A stretch of DNA of 48,141 bases from Mycobacterium sp. 1274761.0 (GCF_001668615.1 NZ_LZMC01000101.1:1-48141), one strand, 5' to 3'. Shown: positions 1 to 8,029, counted from the stretch's first letter. The notes: generated from the sequence alone by a model not told the origin. Numbers and translations: made by a program.

Positions 1-161
1 ATGTCGCGGCGCACCGTGACGGTTTCGTCGGCCGGGCCGTTGTCCATCGAGGCGTGGAAGCGGCCGATGTAGCGGTAGCTCAGCAGCCCGCCCCACCGCC
101 TGCGCAGCTCGGCCGCATACGCCTCCGGGTCACCGGTCAGTTCCCGGATGTCTCGCAGCAT
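1..161 (-). CDS. Partial CDS (N-terminus only), possible hotdog-fold thioesterase
   Basis: A reverse-strand frame starts at an ATG (complement of 159-161) and is open to the window edge, giving about 53 residues that begin MLRDIRELTGDPEAYAAELR. An in-frame TGA sits immediately before the ATG, so the start cannot lie further upstream. The charged, helical N-terminus followed by a segment with SYRYIGRFHASMDN resembles, from memory, mycobacterial PaaI/hotdog-type thioesterase-like proteins, but too little is present to assign a function. It is transcribed divergently from the molybdopterin oxidoreductase, with 86 bp between the starts that would carry both promoters. The C-terminal majority lies outside the window. 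Confidence 0.55.
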   Translation of the reverse strand, partial: MLRDIRELTGDPEAYAAELRRRWGGLLSYRYIGRFHASMDNGPADETVTVRRD

Positions 162-247
162 TCAGCCAGCACACCGTTCAAAACGAGATCGGTCAACACC
201 CCGGCCGAATCGTCGTACGGTGTTTCGCGGGGAAAGAGGAGGCCGAG

Positions 248-2500
248 ATGACCGCGCAGATAACCGAGCCGGTGGCGGCGACGGGCGAGGACGGCAGGCA
301 CCTCTACACCTGTCCGCTGTGTGAAGCCATGTGCGGCTTGGAGATTCACGTCGAAGACGGGCGGGTGGCCAGCATTCGCGGCAATCGCGACGACACCTGG
401 AGCCGCGGACACATCTGCCCCAAGGGCGCGACACTTTCCGAGCTCCACGACGATCCCGACCGGATCCGGCAGCCGATGATAAAGATCGACGGGCAGTGGC
501 GGGAGGTCAGCTGGGACGCCGCGTTCCGGCGCTGCACCGAACTGCTGGCGCCGGTCATCGAGCGCGACGGCATCGGCGCGGTGACCTGCTACACCGGCAA
601 CCCGCTGGCCCACTCGTTCTCCCTCGGCCGATACACCGGTGTGCTGCTGGGCATGTCGGGCATCCCGATCAGCTACTCGCCCGGCACCGTCGACCAGTGG
701 CCCAAGAACCTGTCGTCGCATCTGATGTACGGCGGCTGGTGGACGTTCCCCGTGCCCGACATCGAGCGCACCGACCTGCTAGTCGTGATGGGCGCCAACC
801 CCGCCGCGTCGCAGGGATCGCTGCTCGCCGCTCCCGATGTGATGGGCATCATCGGCCGAATCCGTAAGCGCGGCAAGGTCATTGTCATCGATCCGGTCCG
901 TACAGCGACCGCCGCCCGGGCCGACGAATGGCTGCCGATCACCCCCGGCACCGACGCCGCGGTGCTGCTGGCCGTCGCCCACACGCTGTTCGCGGAGAAC
1001 CTCATCGACGTGGGCCGGCTGGCGCCACATCTCGACGGGCTGGACCGGATGGCCGAGGTCGCTTCCGAGTGGCCGCCGGAACGGGTGGCATCCGTGGTGG
1101 GAATCGACGCCGACCGCATCCGCGAGCTGGCGCGCGAGCTCGCCGGCGCACCGCGCGCCGTGGTGTACGGCCGAATCGGCACATGCAACCAGGAATTCGG
1201 CAGCCTGGCCAGCTGGCTCGTCGATGTCGTCAACATCCTGTCCGGCCACTTCGATGTCGAGGGCGGCGCCATGTTCCCCCGCGCGGCGGCGTGGTCGGTT
1301 ACCGTGCAGCCGATTCCCGGCCTCGAGGACGGCGCGCCGGAGTTCGGCCGGTTCCGCACCCGGGTGCGCGGCGCTAAGGAGGTGCTGGGGCAGGTGCCGG
1401 TGTCGTGTCTGGCCGAGGAGATCGCCACCCCGGGCGATGGGCAGATCAGGGCGCTGATCACCGTCGCGGGCAACCCGGTGCTGTCTACGCCTGCGGGCCA
1501 CAAACTCGACGAGGTGCTGCCGAGTTTGGACGCGATGATCGCCGTCGACCTGTGGCTCAACGAGACCACGCGGCACGCCGACGTGATATTGCCCGGCTCG
1601 TCGCCGCTGGAGCAACCGCACCACGACGACCTGATCCTCAACTTCGCGGTCAACAGCATCGCCAACTACTCCGCGCCGGTGTTCGCCCGGCGCGACCCCG
1701 AGGCGCCGGAGGAGTGGGAGATCCTGATCCGACTGACCGGCCTGTGCACCGGCACGCCGGCCGAGGACGTCGATGTGGCCGCGATCGATGACGGCTTCTT
1801 CGACTACATGGCGTTTACAAAGGGGCTGGACGGCGCCGAGGTCCGGCAGCACTACACCCACGGCGGCCCGGAGCGAATTCTCGACTTCACCTTGCGCACG
1901 GGGCCGTTTGGTGACGGGTACGGCACCCATCCCGACGGTCTGACGCTGGACAAGCTGAAGGCGCAGCCGAATGGCATCAACTTCGGGCCGATGGTGCCGC
2001 AGGTGCCCGACGTGCTCGGCACCTCCGACCGCAAGATCCGGCTGGCGCCGCTGTACCTGCTCGACGACTTGCCGCGGCTGGCCGCGCGCCTGGATCGGCC
2101 CGCCGACGAGCTGGTGCTGGTCAGCAGGCGCCATCTGCGGTCGAACAACTCGTGGCTGCACAATGTCGCGCCGCTGATGAAGGGCAAGGATCGCTGCACC
2201 TTGCTGATGCACCACGACGATGCGAAAACCCGCGAGGTGCACACCGGCGATCTGGTGACGGTGACGTCGGCGGGCGGCAGCATCGAGGTGCCCGTCGAGG
2301 TGACCGACGCGATCCGGCCAGGCGTGGTGTCGATGCCGCACGGGTGGGGCCACGGCAAGGACGGCACCCGGCTGGCGATCGCCAACGGCTCGCCCGGCGT
2401 CAACACAAACGTGCTCTCACCGCCGACGTTCATCGACGAACCGTCGGGAAACGGCGCACTCAACGGCATCCCGGTGAGCGTGACCCCGGTGCGGACCTGA
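248..2500 (+). CDS. Molybdopterin-dependent oxidoreductase (DMSO reductase family)
   Basis: This 750-residue protein is a bis-MGD molybdenum enzyme catalytic subunit of unknown substrate. Cysteines C22, C25, C29 and C57 (CPLCEAMC, then HICPKG) form the N-terminal [4Fe-4S] motif of the family. The molybdopterin oxidoreductase body follows, with a segment TVDQW at 147-151 in the region that usually carries the Mo ligand; no Cys or selenocysteine is obvious there, so I do not assign the ligand. The C-terminal molydopterin-dinucleotide-binding beta-barrel covers roughly 620-740. There is no Tat signal, so it is probably cytoplasmic. The ATG follows a strong Shine-Dalgarno stretch (aaagagga, 232-240). 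No electron-transfer or membrane partner is adjacent; the next genes are F420-type enzymes. Family certain, reaction unknown. Confidence 0.9.
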   Translation: MTAQITEPVAATGEDGRHLYTCPLCEAMCGLEIHVEDGRVASIRGNRDDTWSRGHICPKGATLSELHDDPDRIRQPMIKIDGQWREVSWDAAFRRCTELLAPVIERDGIGAVTCYTGNPLAHSFSLGRYTGVLLGMSGIPISYSPGTVDQWPKNLSSHLMYGGWWTFPVPDIERTDLLVVMGANPAASQGSLLAAPDVMGIIGRIRKRGKVIVIDPVRTATAARADEWLPITPGTDAAVLLAVAHTLFAENLIDVGRLAPHLDGLDRMAEVASEWPPERVASVVGIDADRIRELARELAGAPRAVVYGRIGTCNQEFGSLASWLVDVVNILSGHFDVEGGAMFPRAAAWSVTVQPIPGLEDGAPEFGRFRTRVRGAKEVLGQVPVSCLAEEIATPGDGQIRALITVAGNPVLSTPAGHKLDEVLPSLDAMIAVDLWLNETTRHADVILPGSSPLEQPHHDDLILNFAVNSIANYSAPVFARRDPEAPEEWEILIRLTGLCTGTPAEDVDVAAIDDGFFDYMAFTKGLDGAEVRQHYTHGGPERILDFTLRTGPFGDGYGTHPDGLTLDKLKAQPNGINFGPMVPQVPDVLGTSDRKIRLAPLYLLDDLPRLAARLDRPADELVLVSRRHLRSNNSWLHNVAPLMKGKDRCTLLMHHDDAKTREVHTGDLVTVTSAGGSIEVPVEVTDAIRPGVVSMPHGWGHGKDGTRLAIANGSPGVNTNVLSPPTFIDEPSGNGALNGIPVSVTPVRT

Positions 2501-2513
2501 AAGTATCGACGCC

Positions 2514-3017
2514 GTGGGCAAAAACGAGCGGGCGAAGATCGTCATGTCCGACGAGGAGATCGCCGAATTCATCGAGCGCAGCCGCACGGCCACCATGGCC
2601 ACTCTGCTGCCGGACGGGCGGCCTCACCTGGTCGCGATGTGGTACGCCGTCGTCGAGGGCGACATCTGGTTCGAGACCAAGGCCAAGTCGCAGAAGGCGG
2701 TGAACCTTCGTCGCAATCCGACCATCACCGTGATGGTCGAGGACGGGCAGAGCTACGACACCCTGCGCGGAGTATCGATCGACGGTCACGCCGAAATCGT
2801 CGACGACCCGGAAACGACTCTGCGCGTTGGGAAAAGCGTGTGGGAGCGCTACACCGGCCCCTACACCGACGAGATGCGGCCGTTCGTCGACGCGATGATG
2901 CGCAACCGGATCTGCGTTCGCGTGGTGCCCAGTCGGATGCGTAGTTGGGATCACCGCAAGCTCGGCATGGATCCGATGCCGATCGGCGGCAGCACCGCCC
3001 AGTACATAGGTTCATGA
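2514..3017 (+). CDS. PPOX-class / F420-binding split beta-barrel protein (Rv2991-like)
   Basis: The 167-residue protein has the pyridoxamine-5'-phosphate-oxidase-like split barrel: an N-terminal helix, then TMATLLPDGRPHLVAMWYAV, KSQKAVNLRRNP and the C-terminal RSWDHRKLG. This pattern matches mycobacterial proteins annotated as F420-binding PPOX enzymes (Rv2991 type, from memory), which reduce or oxidise small substrates with deazaflavin. The start is GTG 13 bp after the molybdopterin oxidoreductase stop, so the two are probably co-transcribed. The next gene, also of an F420 family, starts 1 bp after this stop. Cofactor preference (F420, FMN or neither) cannot be decided from sequence reading alone. 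Confidence 0.85.
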   Translation: MGKNERAKIVMSDEEIAEFIERSRTATMATLLPDGRPHLVAMWYAVVEGDIWFETKAKSQKAVNLRRNPTITVMVEDGQSYDTLRGVSIDGHAEIVDDPETTLRVGKSVWERYTGPYTDEMRPFVDAMMRNRICVRVVPSRMRSWDHRKLGMDPMPIGGSTAQYIGS

Positions 3018-3018
3018 C

Positions 3019-3498
3019 ATGGACGCCAACAAGAAGCCCAAACAACTGAACGCGCCGTTCGTGAAGACCGCGATGAGGTACTCGAGTCGGGCAGCCGCAT
3101 GGGTGTACCGGAAGTCGGGCGGCCGGATCGGTGGCAACTGGCGGGTCGGTGCGGCGTTCAAGAAGCCCGTCCCGACGCTGTTGCTCGAACACCGCGGCCG
3201 CAAGTCCGGCAAGTTGTTCGCCTCTCCGCTGGTCTACATGTCCGAGGGCGACAACGTGATCATCGTGGCGTCTATGGGCGGGCGCGACGAGAACCCGCAG
3301 TGGTACTACAACCTGATCGCAGACCCCGACGTGCACATCGAGATCGGCCGCGAGCGGCGGCCGGTGCGCGCGGTGCTGGCCAGCCCGGAAGAAAAGCAGC
3401 GGCTGTGGCCGAAGCTGGTCGACACCTACGCCGACTTCGACACGTACCAGGCCTGGACCGACCGGGAGATCCCGGTGTTCATTCTGCAGCCGCGCTAA
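3019..3498 (+). CDS. Ddn-family deazaflavin (F420)-dependent nitroreductase/quinone reductase
   Basis: This 159-residue protein belongs to the Ddn (DUF385) family, which uses F420H2 to reduce quinones and, in M. tuberculosis, activates nitroimidazoles. The diagnostic stretches are TLLLEHRGRKSGKLFASPLV (residues 53-72) and NPQWYYNL (92-99), with the conserved central block IIVASMGGRDENP before it. The amphipathic N-terminal helix (residues 10-35) is typical of membrane-associated members. The ATG lies 1 bp after the preceding stop, so translational coupling is likely; TAGGTT at 3007-3012 could also drive a leaderless transcript. Its stop overlaps the stop of the convergent thioesterase gene by 4 bp. 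Confidence 0.9.
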   Translation: MDANKKPKQLNAPFVKTAMRYSSRAAAWVYRKSGGRIGGNWRVGAAFKKPVPTLLLEHRGRKSGKLFASPLVYMSEGDNVIIVASMGGRDENPQWYYNLIADPDVHIEIGRERRPVRAVLASPEEKQRLWPKLVDTYADFDTYQAWTDREIPVFILQPR

Positions 3499-4313
3499 AT
3501 GCGTTTCGGCGGCCGAAAGCCGGGGTTCGCCAGCCCCGTCGCGATGCCGGTACCGATCGGCCCGAGGCGGTCGAACAACGCCGCGGTACCGGTGGCGACG
3601 CCGGCGTGGCTGTAGTGCGTCAGCGCGGCCAGCCCGATGTATTCACCCTCGGGTAGCCGGCTGAGCGTCAACGTGTAGTCGGCGTTGATGAAGTTCAAAC
3701 CGCTTGCGCTGGAATGGGTTAGCGAGCTGGTGACATCGCCGGCCATCGCGGCTCGGACAAATGGCGTGACGGCTTCGCCCTCGACGAGCGGCTTGACGTC
3801 ACGCACCCACGCGTACTTCTGGCCGCCGTGGCGCCACTCGCTCAGATCGTTGCTCGGCGCGGTCAGCTCGGAGTCCGCGCTGTAGGCCCACAGCTCCATC
3901 GTGAAGTCACCCGTCACGTCGGCCGGGGTCGTCGGCGCGGGCGGCATTTCGATGGGCAACGTCCACGCCGGGTCGGGCGGCTGTTCGGCGCGACGCAGAT
4001 ACAGCGTGCTGGCGCGGGCGACGACGGTGTCGTTCTGCTGCATGACCGCGTCGACCAAGGTGATCCGTCTGCCTTCGCGCTGGACGTCGGCGTCGACACG
4101 CACCGGGTCGGCGAGCGCCACCGGGCGCAGGAGGTCGACGGTCAGCCGTGCGGGCTGTAGCTCGGGGTCGATGCCGCCGCGCTCGATGGCCCGGGCCAGC
4201 ACGCCGCCGACGTAGGTGCCGCTGATCGTGGACCCCCACGGCCCGCGCGCGATCGGATTGGGTACCAGCGCGTCCCGGTCAGCGATGAAGAACGCCTGGT
4301 CATGAATCGTCAT
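3495..4313 (-). CDS. Acyl-CoA thioesterase family protein (double hotdog)
   Basis: About 272 residues starting MTIHDQAFF at the ATG complementary to 4311-4313; an open extension upstream would run into the GNAT gene and looks non-coding. The protein has two hotdog-like halves: an N-terminal one with GPWGSTISGTYVGGVLARAI and RLTVDLLRPV (about 25-105) and a C-terminal one with SLTHSSASGLNFINADYTL (about 185-265), the layout of TesB-like thioesterases that hydrolyse acyl-CoAs. It is the last gene of the reverse operon EVE-pirin-GNAT-thioesterase, 20 bp after GNAT. Its substrate is unknown. Confidence 0.85.
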   Translation of the reverse strand: MTIHDQAFFIADRDALVPNPIARGPWGSTISGTYVGGVLARAIERGGIDPELQPARLTVDLLRPVALADPVRVDADVQREGRRITLVDAVMQQNDTVVARASTLYLRRAEQPPDPAWTLPIEMPPAPTTPADVTGDFTMELWAYSADSELTAPSNDLSEWRHGGQKYAWVRDVKPLVEGEAVTPFVRAAMAGDVTSSLTHSSASGLNFINADYTLTLSRLPEGEYIGLAALTHYSHAGVATGTAALFDRLGPIGTGIATGLANPGFRPPKRI

Positions 4314-4333
4314 CGAGTCAGACGATAGCCGCC

Positions 4334-4633
4334 CTAACTTTCGACGGCGTCCTTGAACTCGTCGTGCTTGGAGATGTAGTTGGCCACCATCGGACATTTG
4401 GCGACGATGGGGATGCCCGCATCGCGGGTCTGCTCCAGAGCCTCGCGGATGAGAATTGTCCCCAGCCCGCGGCCTTCATAGTCGTTGTCGACCTCGGTGT
4501 GGGTGAACACCCGTCGACCGTCACGGGTGAGGAACTCGGCCTTGCCGACCTCCTTGCCATCGACCGAGATCGTGAAGCGGCCGTCCTTCGCGGCGACCGT
4601 GGTCGGTGCACCGGTCTTGTCGGTCTGGCTCAT
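4334..4633 (-). CDS. GNAT-family N-acetyltransferase (YjdJ type, small)
   Basis: The 99-residue protein starts at the ATG complementary to 4631-4633, preceded by a good ribosome site (aaaggaa). It is a minimal Gcn5-related acetyltransferase of the YjdJ/N-acetyltransf_CG class: a beta sheet with FTISVDGKEVGKAEF, then the acetyl-CoA-binding motif YEGRGLGTILI (residues 52-62, RGLG at 55-58), and a helix ending at C80 (VAKCPMVANYI). The substrate of this class is not known. The ATG overlaps the pirin stop by 4 bp (ATGA), which indicates translational coupling within the reverse operon. Confidence 0.9.
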   Translation of the reverse strand: MSQTDKTGAPTTVAAKDGRFTISVDGKEVGKAEFLTRDGRRVFTHTEVDNDYEGRGLGTILIREALEQTRDAGIPIVAKCPMVANYISKHDEFKDAVES

Positions 4634-5601
4634 GGGGTTCCTTTCGGGTTGGGCCGCGGTCGCAGCGTGGCGTTGGGCAGTGGCGGTGCCGGCAGGCGCG
4701 GCACGGCGCCCCGGTAGCCGTCGACGGCGCCGAAGCGTTCGTCGTGGTCCTGCCAGGCGCGACGGTAACCGACGATGTCGTCGTGGCTTCGGCCGACGAA
4801 GTTCCACCACATGACGAGCTCTTCGCCGAACGGCGGACCGCCGAGCAGCACCGCTCGGGCCGGCTGGTCGCCGGTGTTGTGCAGCGCCAGGACGTCGTGG
4901 CCGTCGCCTTGGTATGCCAGGTCGGCGACGTCTAGCGCGGTGCCTGCCGTTTCGAGGCTCCCCTGGTCCAGCAGGACGCCGTGCTCGAACGACGGATCGA
5001 CGGCCAGCTGCACACGCGCGCCCGGCTCGAGGTCGACCTGCGCCCCCAACAGCGGCGTGAAGGTGTGCACGGGGGATCGGCTACCCGCAAGCTCACCGAG
5101 GAACACCCGAAGCACGGCACCGGCAACGGCGACCGGCTCGGGCGCGTAGTGCGCGAAGTCACGGCCGGTGTCGCGATCGACGTCGGGCAGCGCCACCCAC
5201 AGCTGTATCCCGTGCAACACCGTGGTCGCCGAGGTGGACACCTCCGAATGGCAGATGCCCGCGCCTGCCGTCATCAGGTTCAGCTCGCCGGGCCGCACCA
5301 TGGCGTGCACGCCGGCACTGTCTCGGTGCTCGACTTCGCCCTCGAACAGCCAGCTGACGGTCTGCAATCCGGTGTGGGGGTGGGGCGGAACGTCCATGCC
5401 GACGCCGTCGCGCACGTCGTGCGGCCCGTAGTGATCGGCGAAGCACCACGCACCGATCAGCGACCGCACCCGTTGGGGCAATGTGCGGCGCACGCGGATG
5501 GCCCGTGGGCCGCCAAGGGGTACGTCTCGTGGATGCAGCACGCCGATGAATGCCGATGCCGCACAAGCCACTTCGACCGGGGCGGCGTCGGTGTTGCTCA
5601 C
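4630..5601 (-). CDS. Pirin family protein
   Basis: This 323-residue bicupin is a pirin. The metal site of the N-terminal cupin is intact: H74 and H76 in HPHTG, and H118 and E120 in CHSE, matching the His/His/His/Glu set of characterised pirins. The C-terminal pirin_C cupin spans about 190-300. Pirins are iron-binding cytoplasmic proteins, some with quercetin dioxygenase activity and others acting as regulators; which applies here cannot be told. Both ends overlap neighbours by 4 bp (EVE upstream, GNAT downstream), so it is the middle of a tight operon. A second, diverged pirin lies at 19949-20920. Confidence 0.92.
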   Translation of the reverse strand: MSNTDAAPVEVACAASAFIGVLHPRDVPLGGPRAIRVRRTLPQRVRSLIGAWCFADHYGPHDVRDGVGMDVPPHPHTGLQTVSWLFEGEVEHRDSAGVHAMVRPGELNLMTAGAGICHSEVSTSATTVLHGIQLWVALPDVDRDTGRDFAHYAPEPVAVAGAVLRVFLGELAGSRSPVHTFTPLLGAQVDLEPGARVQLAVDPSFEHGVLLDQGSLETAGTALDVADLAYQGDGHDVLALHNTGDQPARAVLLGGPPFGEELVMWWNFVGRSHDDIVGYRRAWQDHDERFGAVDGYRGAVPRLPAPPLPNATLRPRPNPKGTP

Positions 5602-6026
5602 CTGGCCACAGTAGCCCCCGTCATCGCCGAGCGGATCACGTCGAGGTCATGATCCTCGATCCGGAAGAGCCCGAACCGGAACTTGTAACCCCAGTGCTTC
5701 TTGTCCTCGATGAAATTGAGCTGCTCAATCAGCGGTCGGATCGGCGTTTCGATACAGGACAGGAAGTCGACGTTGCGCCGCCACATCTCGACGTCCCCAG
5801 GCGTCGCGGGCTGGTACGGCTCGTCGTCGGCGACCCGCCCGATCGCGGTGAACGCCTGCAGCGGCTCGCCGTCGGGATGCTCGGTGCGCGGTGAATAAAA
5901 CACGACCCAGTCACCTCGGGCCATCTTGCGCAGCAGGTTCGGCTTACCGTGATTCGCCTGTGTGAATCGGCCGCGGACGCCCCGTTCGACGTGGTCGCGG
6001 CTGGCGGTGTTTATCCAGTTCGTCAT
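5598..6026 (-). CDS. EVE domain protein (UPF0310)
   Basis: The 142-residue protein is a single EVE domain, a PUA-like fold that in other systems binds modified bases in DNA or RNA. Visible features are the N-terminal TNWINTASRDHVERG, the GDWVVFYSPR strand, and the C-terminal block LNFIEDKKHWGYKFRFG. It heads the reverse operon with pirin, GNAT and thioesterase. There is no Shine-Dalgarno; instead TAGCGT (complement of 6033-6038) ends 6 nt before the ATG, which fits a leaderless mRNA. EVE domains sometimes accompany defence nucleases, but none is adjacent here, so a housekeeping role is more likely. Confidence 0.88.
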   Translation of the reverse strand: MTNWINTASRDHVERGVRGRFTQANHGKPNLLRKMARGDWVVFYSPRTEHPDGEPLQAFTAIGRVADDEPYQPATPGDVEMWRRNVDFLSCIETPIRPLIEQLNFIEDKKHWGYKFRFGLFRIEDHDLDVIRSAMTGATVAR

Positions 6027-6032
6027 GGCCGC

Positions 6033-6038
6033 ACGCTA
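6033..6038 (-). promoter_or_regulatory. Predicted -10 element of the EVE-pirin-GNAT-thioesterase operon
   Basis: Read on the reverse strand the hexamer is TAGCGT, matching the mycobacterial -10 pattern TANNNT, and it ends 6 nt before the EVE ATG. This places transcription start on the A of the ATG, a leaderless arrangement. Confidence 0.5.
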
Positions 6039-6088
6039 TGACCCTGCGCCGACATATTCGGCCGGCCGAGCACCTGCGGCGTGGATGA

Positions 6089-7051
6089 CTAGGACCAGGC
6101 CGCCCTGGAAAGAAGGGCCAGCAGCGCGTCATTCACGTCATCAGGTCGCTCCTGCTGGATCCAGTGGCCCGCCCCGTCGATGAACACCTGCCGGTAAGGA
6201 CCGGCGACCATGTCGGCGTGCCGATCCGTCGGGGCGAACAACAAGACGGGATCCTCGGTGCCCGCGATGAACAACGACGGCACCGTGATTGTGGTCGCCG
6301 GCGGGTCGGCCATCAGCTCCCAGTTGCGGTCGAAATTTCGGTACCAGTTCAGCGCCCCCGTGAATCCGGTCCGGGCGAACTCCGCAATGTAATGATCGAG
6401 TTCGTGTCGGCTGAGCCAGGTCGGTAACCCGTCCGGCTCGGGCAGCCGAGCGACGTAGCCTTCCGGGCCCGGCTGCAGCATGCGGCGCGCCTCGTCGTCG
6501 GTGGTCGGCATCCGTCCGGCCAGGGTGCGGTGCAGCGTGGTCGCGGGGTCGCGCGCCAGGTCGGCGTCGGCGACGCCGGGCTCTTGGAAGTAGAGGATGT
6601 AGAAGAAGTTGTCGCCGAATCTGCTCCGCCAGCCGGCGGTCGGTGGCCGACGCGGCCGGGGGACAGGAGGGCCTGAAAGTCCGGCCACCGCGGATACCCG
6701 ATCGGGATGCAGCAACGGCATGGCCCACGCGATGATCGCGCCCCAGTCGTGACCGATGATCGCCGCCTTAGCAGCACCTGCATCGTCGAGCAGGCCCACC
6801 AGATCGGAGGTCAGCTCGACGATGCTGTATTCGTCGACGGCCTCCGGACGTGACGACCGCCCGTAGCCGCGCTGATCGGGCGCCAGCACGTGGTAGCCGG
6901 CCGCCGCCAATGCCGGGATCTGGTATCGCCACGAGTAGCCGAGCTCAGGGAAGCCGTGGGCGAGCACCACCAGCGGGTTACCGGGATCGCCTGCCTCGAG
7001 CGTATACAGCTGCACACCGTTGGTCTCGATCGTCCGCTCGGCGATGTGCAT
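6089..7051 (-). CDS. Alpha/beta hydrolase, epoxide hydrolase-like
   Basis: About 320 residues from the ATG complementary to 7049-7051 (MHIAERTIETNG); a longer open frame upstream overlaps the DUF5313 gene and is not used. The protein shows the oxyanion motif HGFPE (32-36), the nucleophile elbow GHDWG (100-104) with D102, an acid candidate D267 in GTEDP, and the base H296 in GAGHW, the Asp-Asp-His set of epoxide hydrolases and haloalkane dehalogenases. HGxP and the long lid (about 130-230) favour epoxide hydrolase. It is the last gene of the MarR-DUF5313-hydrolase operon, starting 2 bp after the DUF5313 stop, so it may be controlled by that MarR. Confidence 0.88.
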   Translation of the reverse strand: MHIAERTIETNGVQLYTLEAGDPGNPLVVLAHGFPELGYSWRYQIPALAAAGYHVLAPDQRGYGRSSRPEAVDEYSIVELTSDLVGLLDDAGAAKAAIIGHDWGAIIAWAMPLLHPDRVSAVAGLSGPPVPRPRRPPTAGWRSRFGDNFFYILYFQEPGVADADLARDPATTLHRTLAGRMPTTDDEARRMLQPGPEGYVARLPEPDGLPTWLSRHELDHYIAEFARTGFTGALNWYRNFDRNWELMADPPATTITVPSLFIAGTEDPVLLFAPTDRHADMVAGPYRQVFIDGAGHWIQQERPDDVNDALLALLSRAAWS

Positions 7052-7053
7052 CG

Positions 7054-7464
7054 CTAGAACGGGCTGCTGTTGGACTGCCAGCGCGCCTCCTCGGGGCGCG
7101 GGCCGTACTTGGCGATGTACGCGTCGTGGATGTGCGCGTTCTTCTTGCGGTTGATTTCGTCGACAAGGTTCGGGTCGAGACCGTGCTGAGCCAGGCGGTG
7201 GCGGCGCCACACCTTGTTCAATGCCAGCGCCATCAACAGTGCCCAGACGTAGATGGGTGCCGTCATCTCGAGGTGCACGTACAACGATGCGGGCAGCAGC
7301 CAGAACGGCGCCAGCACCAGCAGCGGCGGGATGGCGTATCTGATCATGTGCCTGCGGACGGCACCGGGGCCGGCGAGGTCGTGGCGCACCCAGTCGCGGG
7401 AGTCGGCGGGCAGGATACGGCCGAAGACGTACCCCAGATAGGCGAAGGGCTTCGGACGGCTCAT
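7054..7464 (-). CDS. DUF5313 family membrane protein
   Basis: A 136-residue protein of a mycobacterial family of unknown function. The N-terminus MSRPKPFAYLGYVFGRILP is cytoplasmic-looking and is followed by two hydrophobic segments, about residues 42-66 and 69-85, then a charged tail that includes HGLDPNLVDEINRKKNAHIHDAY. A strong ribosome site (aaggaga) precedes the ATG, which overlaps the MarR stop by one base (TGATG). Its place between a MarR regulator and an epoxide hydrolase suggests a shared stress or detoxification response; no function is known. Confidence 0.8.
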   Translation of the reverse strand: MSRPKPFAYLGYVFGRILPADSRDWVRHDLAGPGAVRRHMIRYAIPPLLVLAPFWLLPASLYVHLEMTAPIYVWALLMALALNKVWRRHRLAQHGLDPNLVDEINRKKNAHIHDAYIAKYGPRPEEARWQSNSSPF

Positions 7465-7955
7465 CAGCGTTCTCCTTCGAGTGCACCGCCGGCCAGCGCG
7501 GCGCGGTTGATCCGGGTCAGCACAGTGTGCAGGTGTTCGAGCTCGTCGAGCCCGACCCCCAGCCGCTCGACCACGGCGGGCGGGATCTTGAGGGCCTTGC
7601 GCCGTAGCTGGATACCCGATTTGGTGAGTTCGACGTCGGTGGCCCGTTCGTCGGAGGCCGAGCGCTTCCGGGTGATCAACCCCAGCGCCTCAAGTCGTTT
7701 GAGCATCGGCGACAGCGTGGCCGAATCCAGTTGCAGTGCAAGAGCGATCGCCTTGACCGACAACGGCGGCGCGTGCTTGTCGGCGCGGTAGTGGTCCCAC
7801 AAGGCAAGCATCACGAGGTATTGCGGGTGGGTGAGGCCCAGCGGTTCGAGCAGCGGACGGTAGATCGTCAGCACGGCGCGGTTGGTGATGGCCAGCGCGA
7901 AACACACCTGGCGTTCGAGTGCCAGCGGATCGACGCGAGTGTCTGCGACCGTCAC
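7464..7955 (-). CDS. MarR family regulator with OhrR-like reactive cysteine
   Basis: The 163-residue winged-helix regulator starts at GTG. Its N-terminus, LERQVCFALAITNRAVLTIY followed by PLLEPLGLTHPQYLVMLALW, closely follows the OhrR/MgrA pattern in which a single N-terminal cysteine (here C18) senses organic peroxides or hypochlorite. The recognition helix region is SVKAIALALQLDSATLSPML, and the wing contains RKRSASDERATDVELT. It is the first gene of the operon with DUF5313 and epoxide hydrolase and is divergent from the carboxylase subunit. An inverted repeat between the two is the likely operator. No ohr peroxidase is nearby, so the regulon differs from a standard OhrR locus. Confidence 0.88.
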   Translation of the reverse strand: MTVADTRVDPLALERQVCFALAITNRAVLTIYRPLLEPLGLTHPQYLVMLALWDHYRADKHAPPLSVKAIALALQLDSATLSPMLKRLEALGLITRKRSASDERATDVELTKSGIQLRRKALKIPPAVVERLGVGLDELEHLHTVLTRINRAALAGGALEGER

Positions 7956-7962
7956 CGGTTCG

Positions 7963-7968
7963 ATCGTA
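7963..7968 (-). promoter_or_regulatory. Predicted -10 element of the marR operon (leaderless)
   Basis: On the reverse strand the hexamer is TACGAT, ending 7 nt before the GTG of the MarR gene. There is no Shine-Dalgarno, so a leaderless transcript starting at the GTG is the simplest reading. Confidence 0.5.
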
Positions 7969-7974
7969 CGCCAA

Positions 7975-7992
7975 TAGTTTGCACCCTAACTA
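7975..7992. promoter_or_regulatory. Candidate MarR operator, TAGTT-N8-AACTA
   Basis: A perfect 5-bp inverted repeat (7975-7979 and 7988-7992) separated by 8 bp lies between the divergent MarR and carboxylase genes in an AT-richer patch. Its centre is about 28 bp upstream of the predicted marR start and about 46 bp upstream of the predicted carboxylase start, so a bound dimer would cover the -35 regions of both promoters. Confidence 0.55.
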
Positions 7993-8016
7993 AATGGTGA
8001 GCGGCGTCTCACCGGT

Positions 8017-8022
8017 TAGGCT
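8017..8022 (+). promoter_or_regulatory. Predicted -10 element of the carboxylase gene (leaderless)
   Basis: TAGGCT fits TANNNT and ends 7 nt before the ATG at 8030. This supports 8030 as the translation start in preference to the ATG at 7994, which lies inside the region upstream of the promoter. Confidence 0.5.
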
Positions 8023-8029
8023 CAGCGCC

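Noticed and set aside
5598..6026. EVE gene as part of a modification-dependent defence system
   Set aside because: EVE domains can mark such systems, but no nuclease or other defence gene is next to it; the partners are pirin, GNAT and thioesterase.
7052..7486. N-terminal extension of the epoxide hydrolase into the DUF5313 gene
   Set aside because: The extension overlaps a real gene in another frame; the hydrolase fold starts at MHIAERT.
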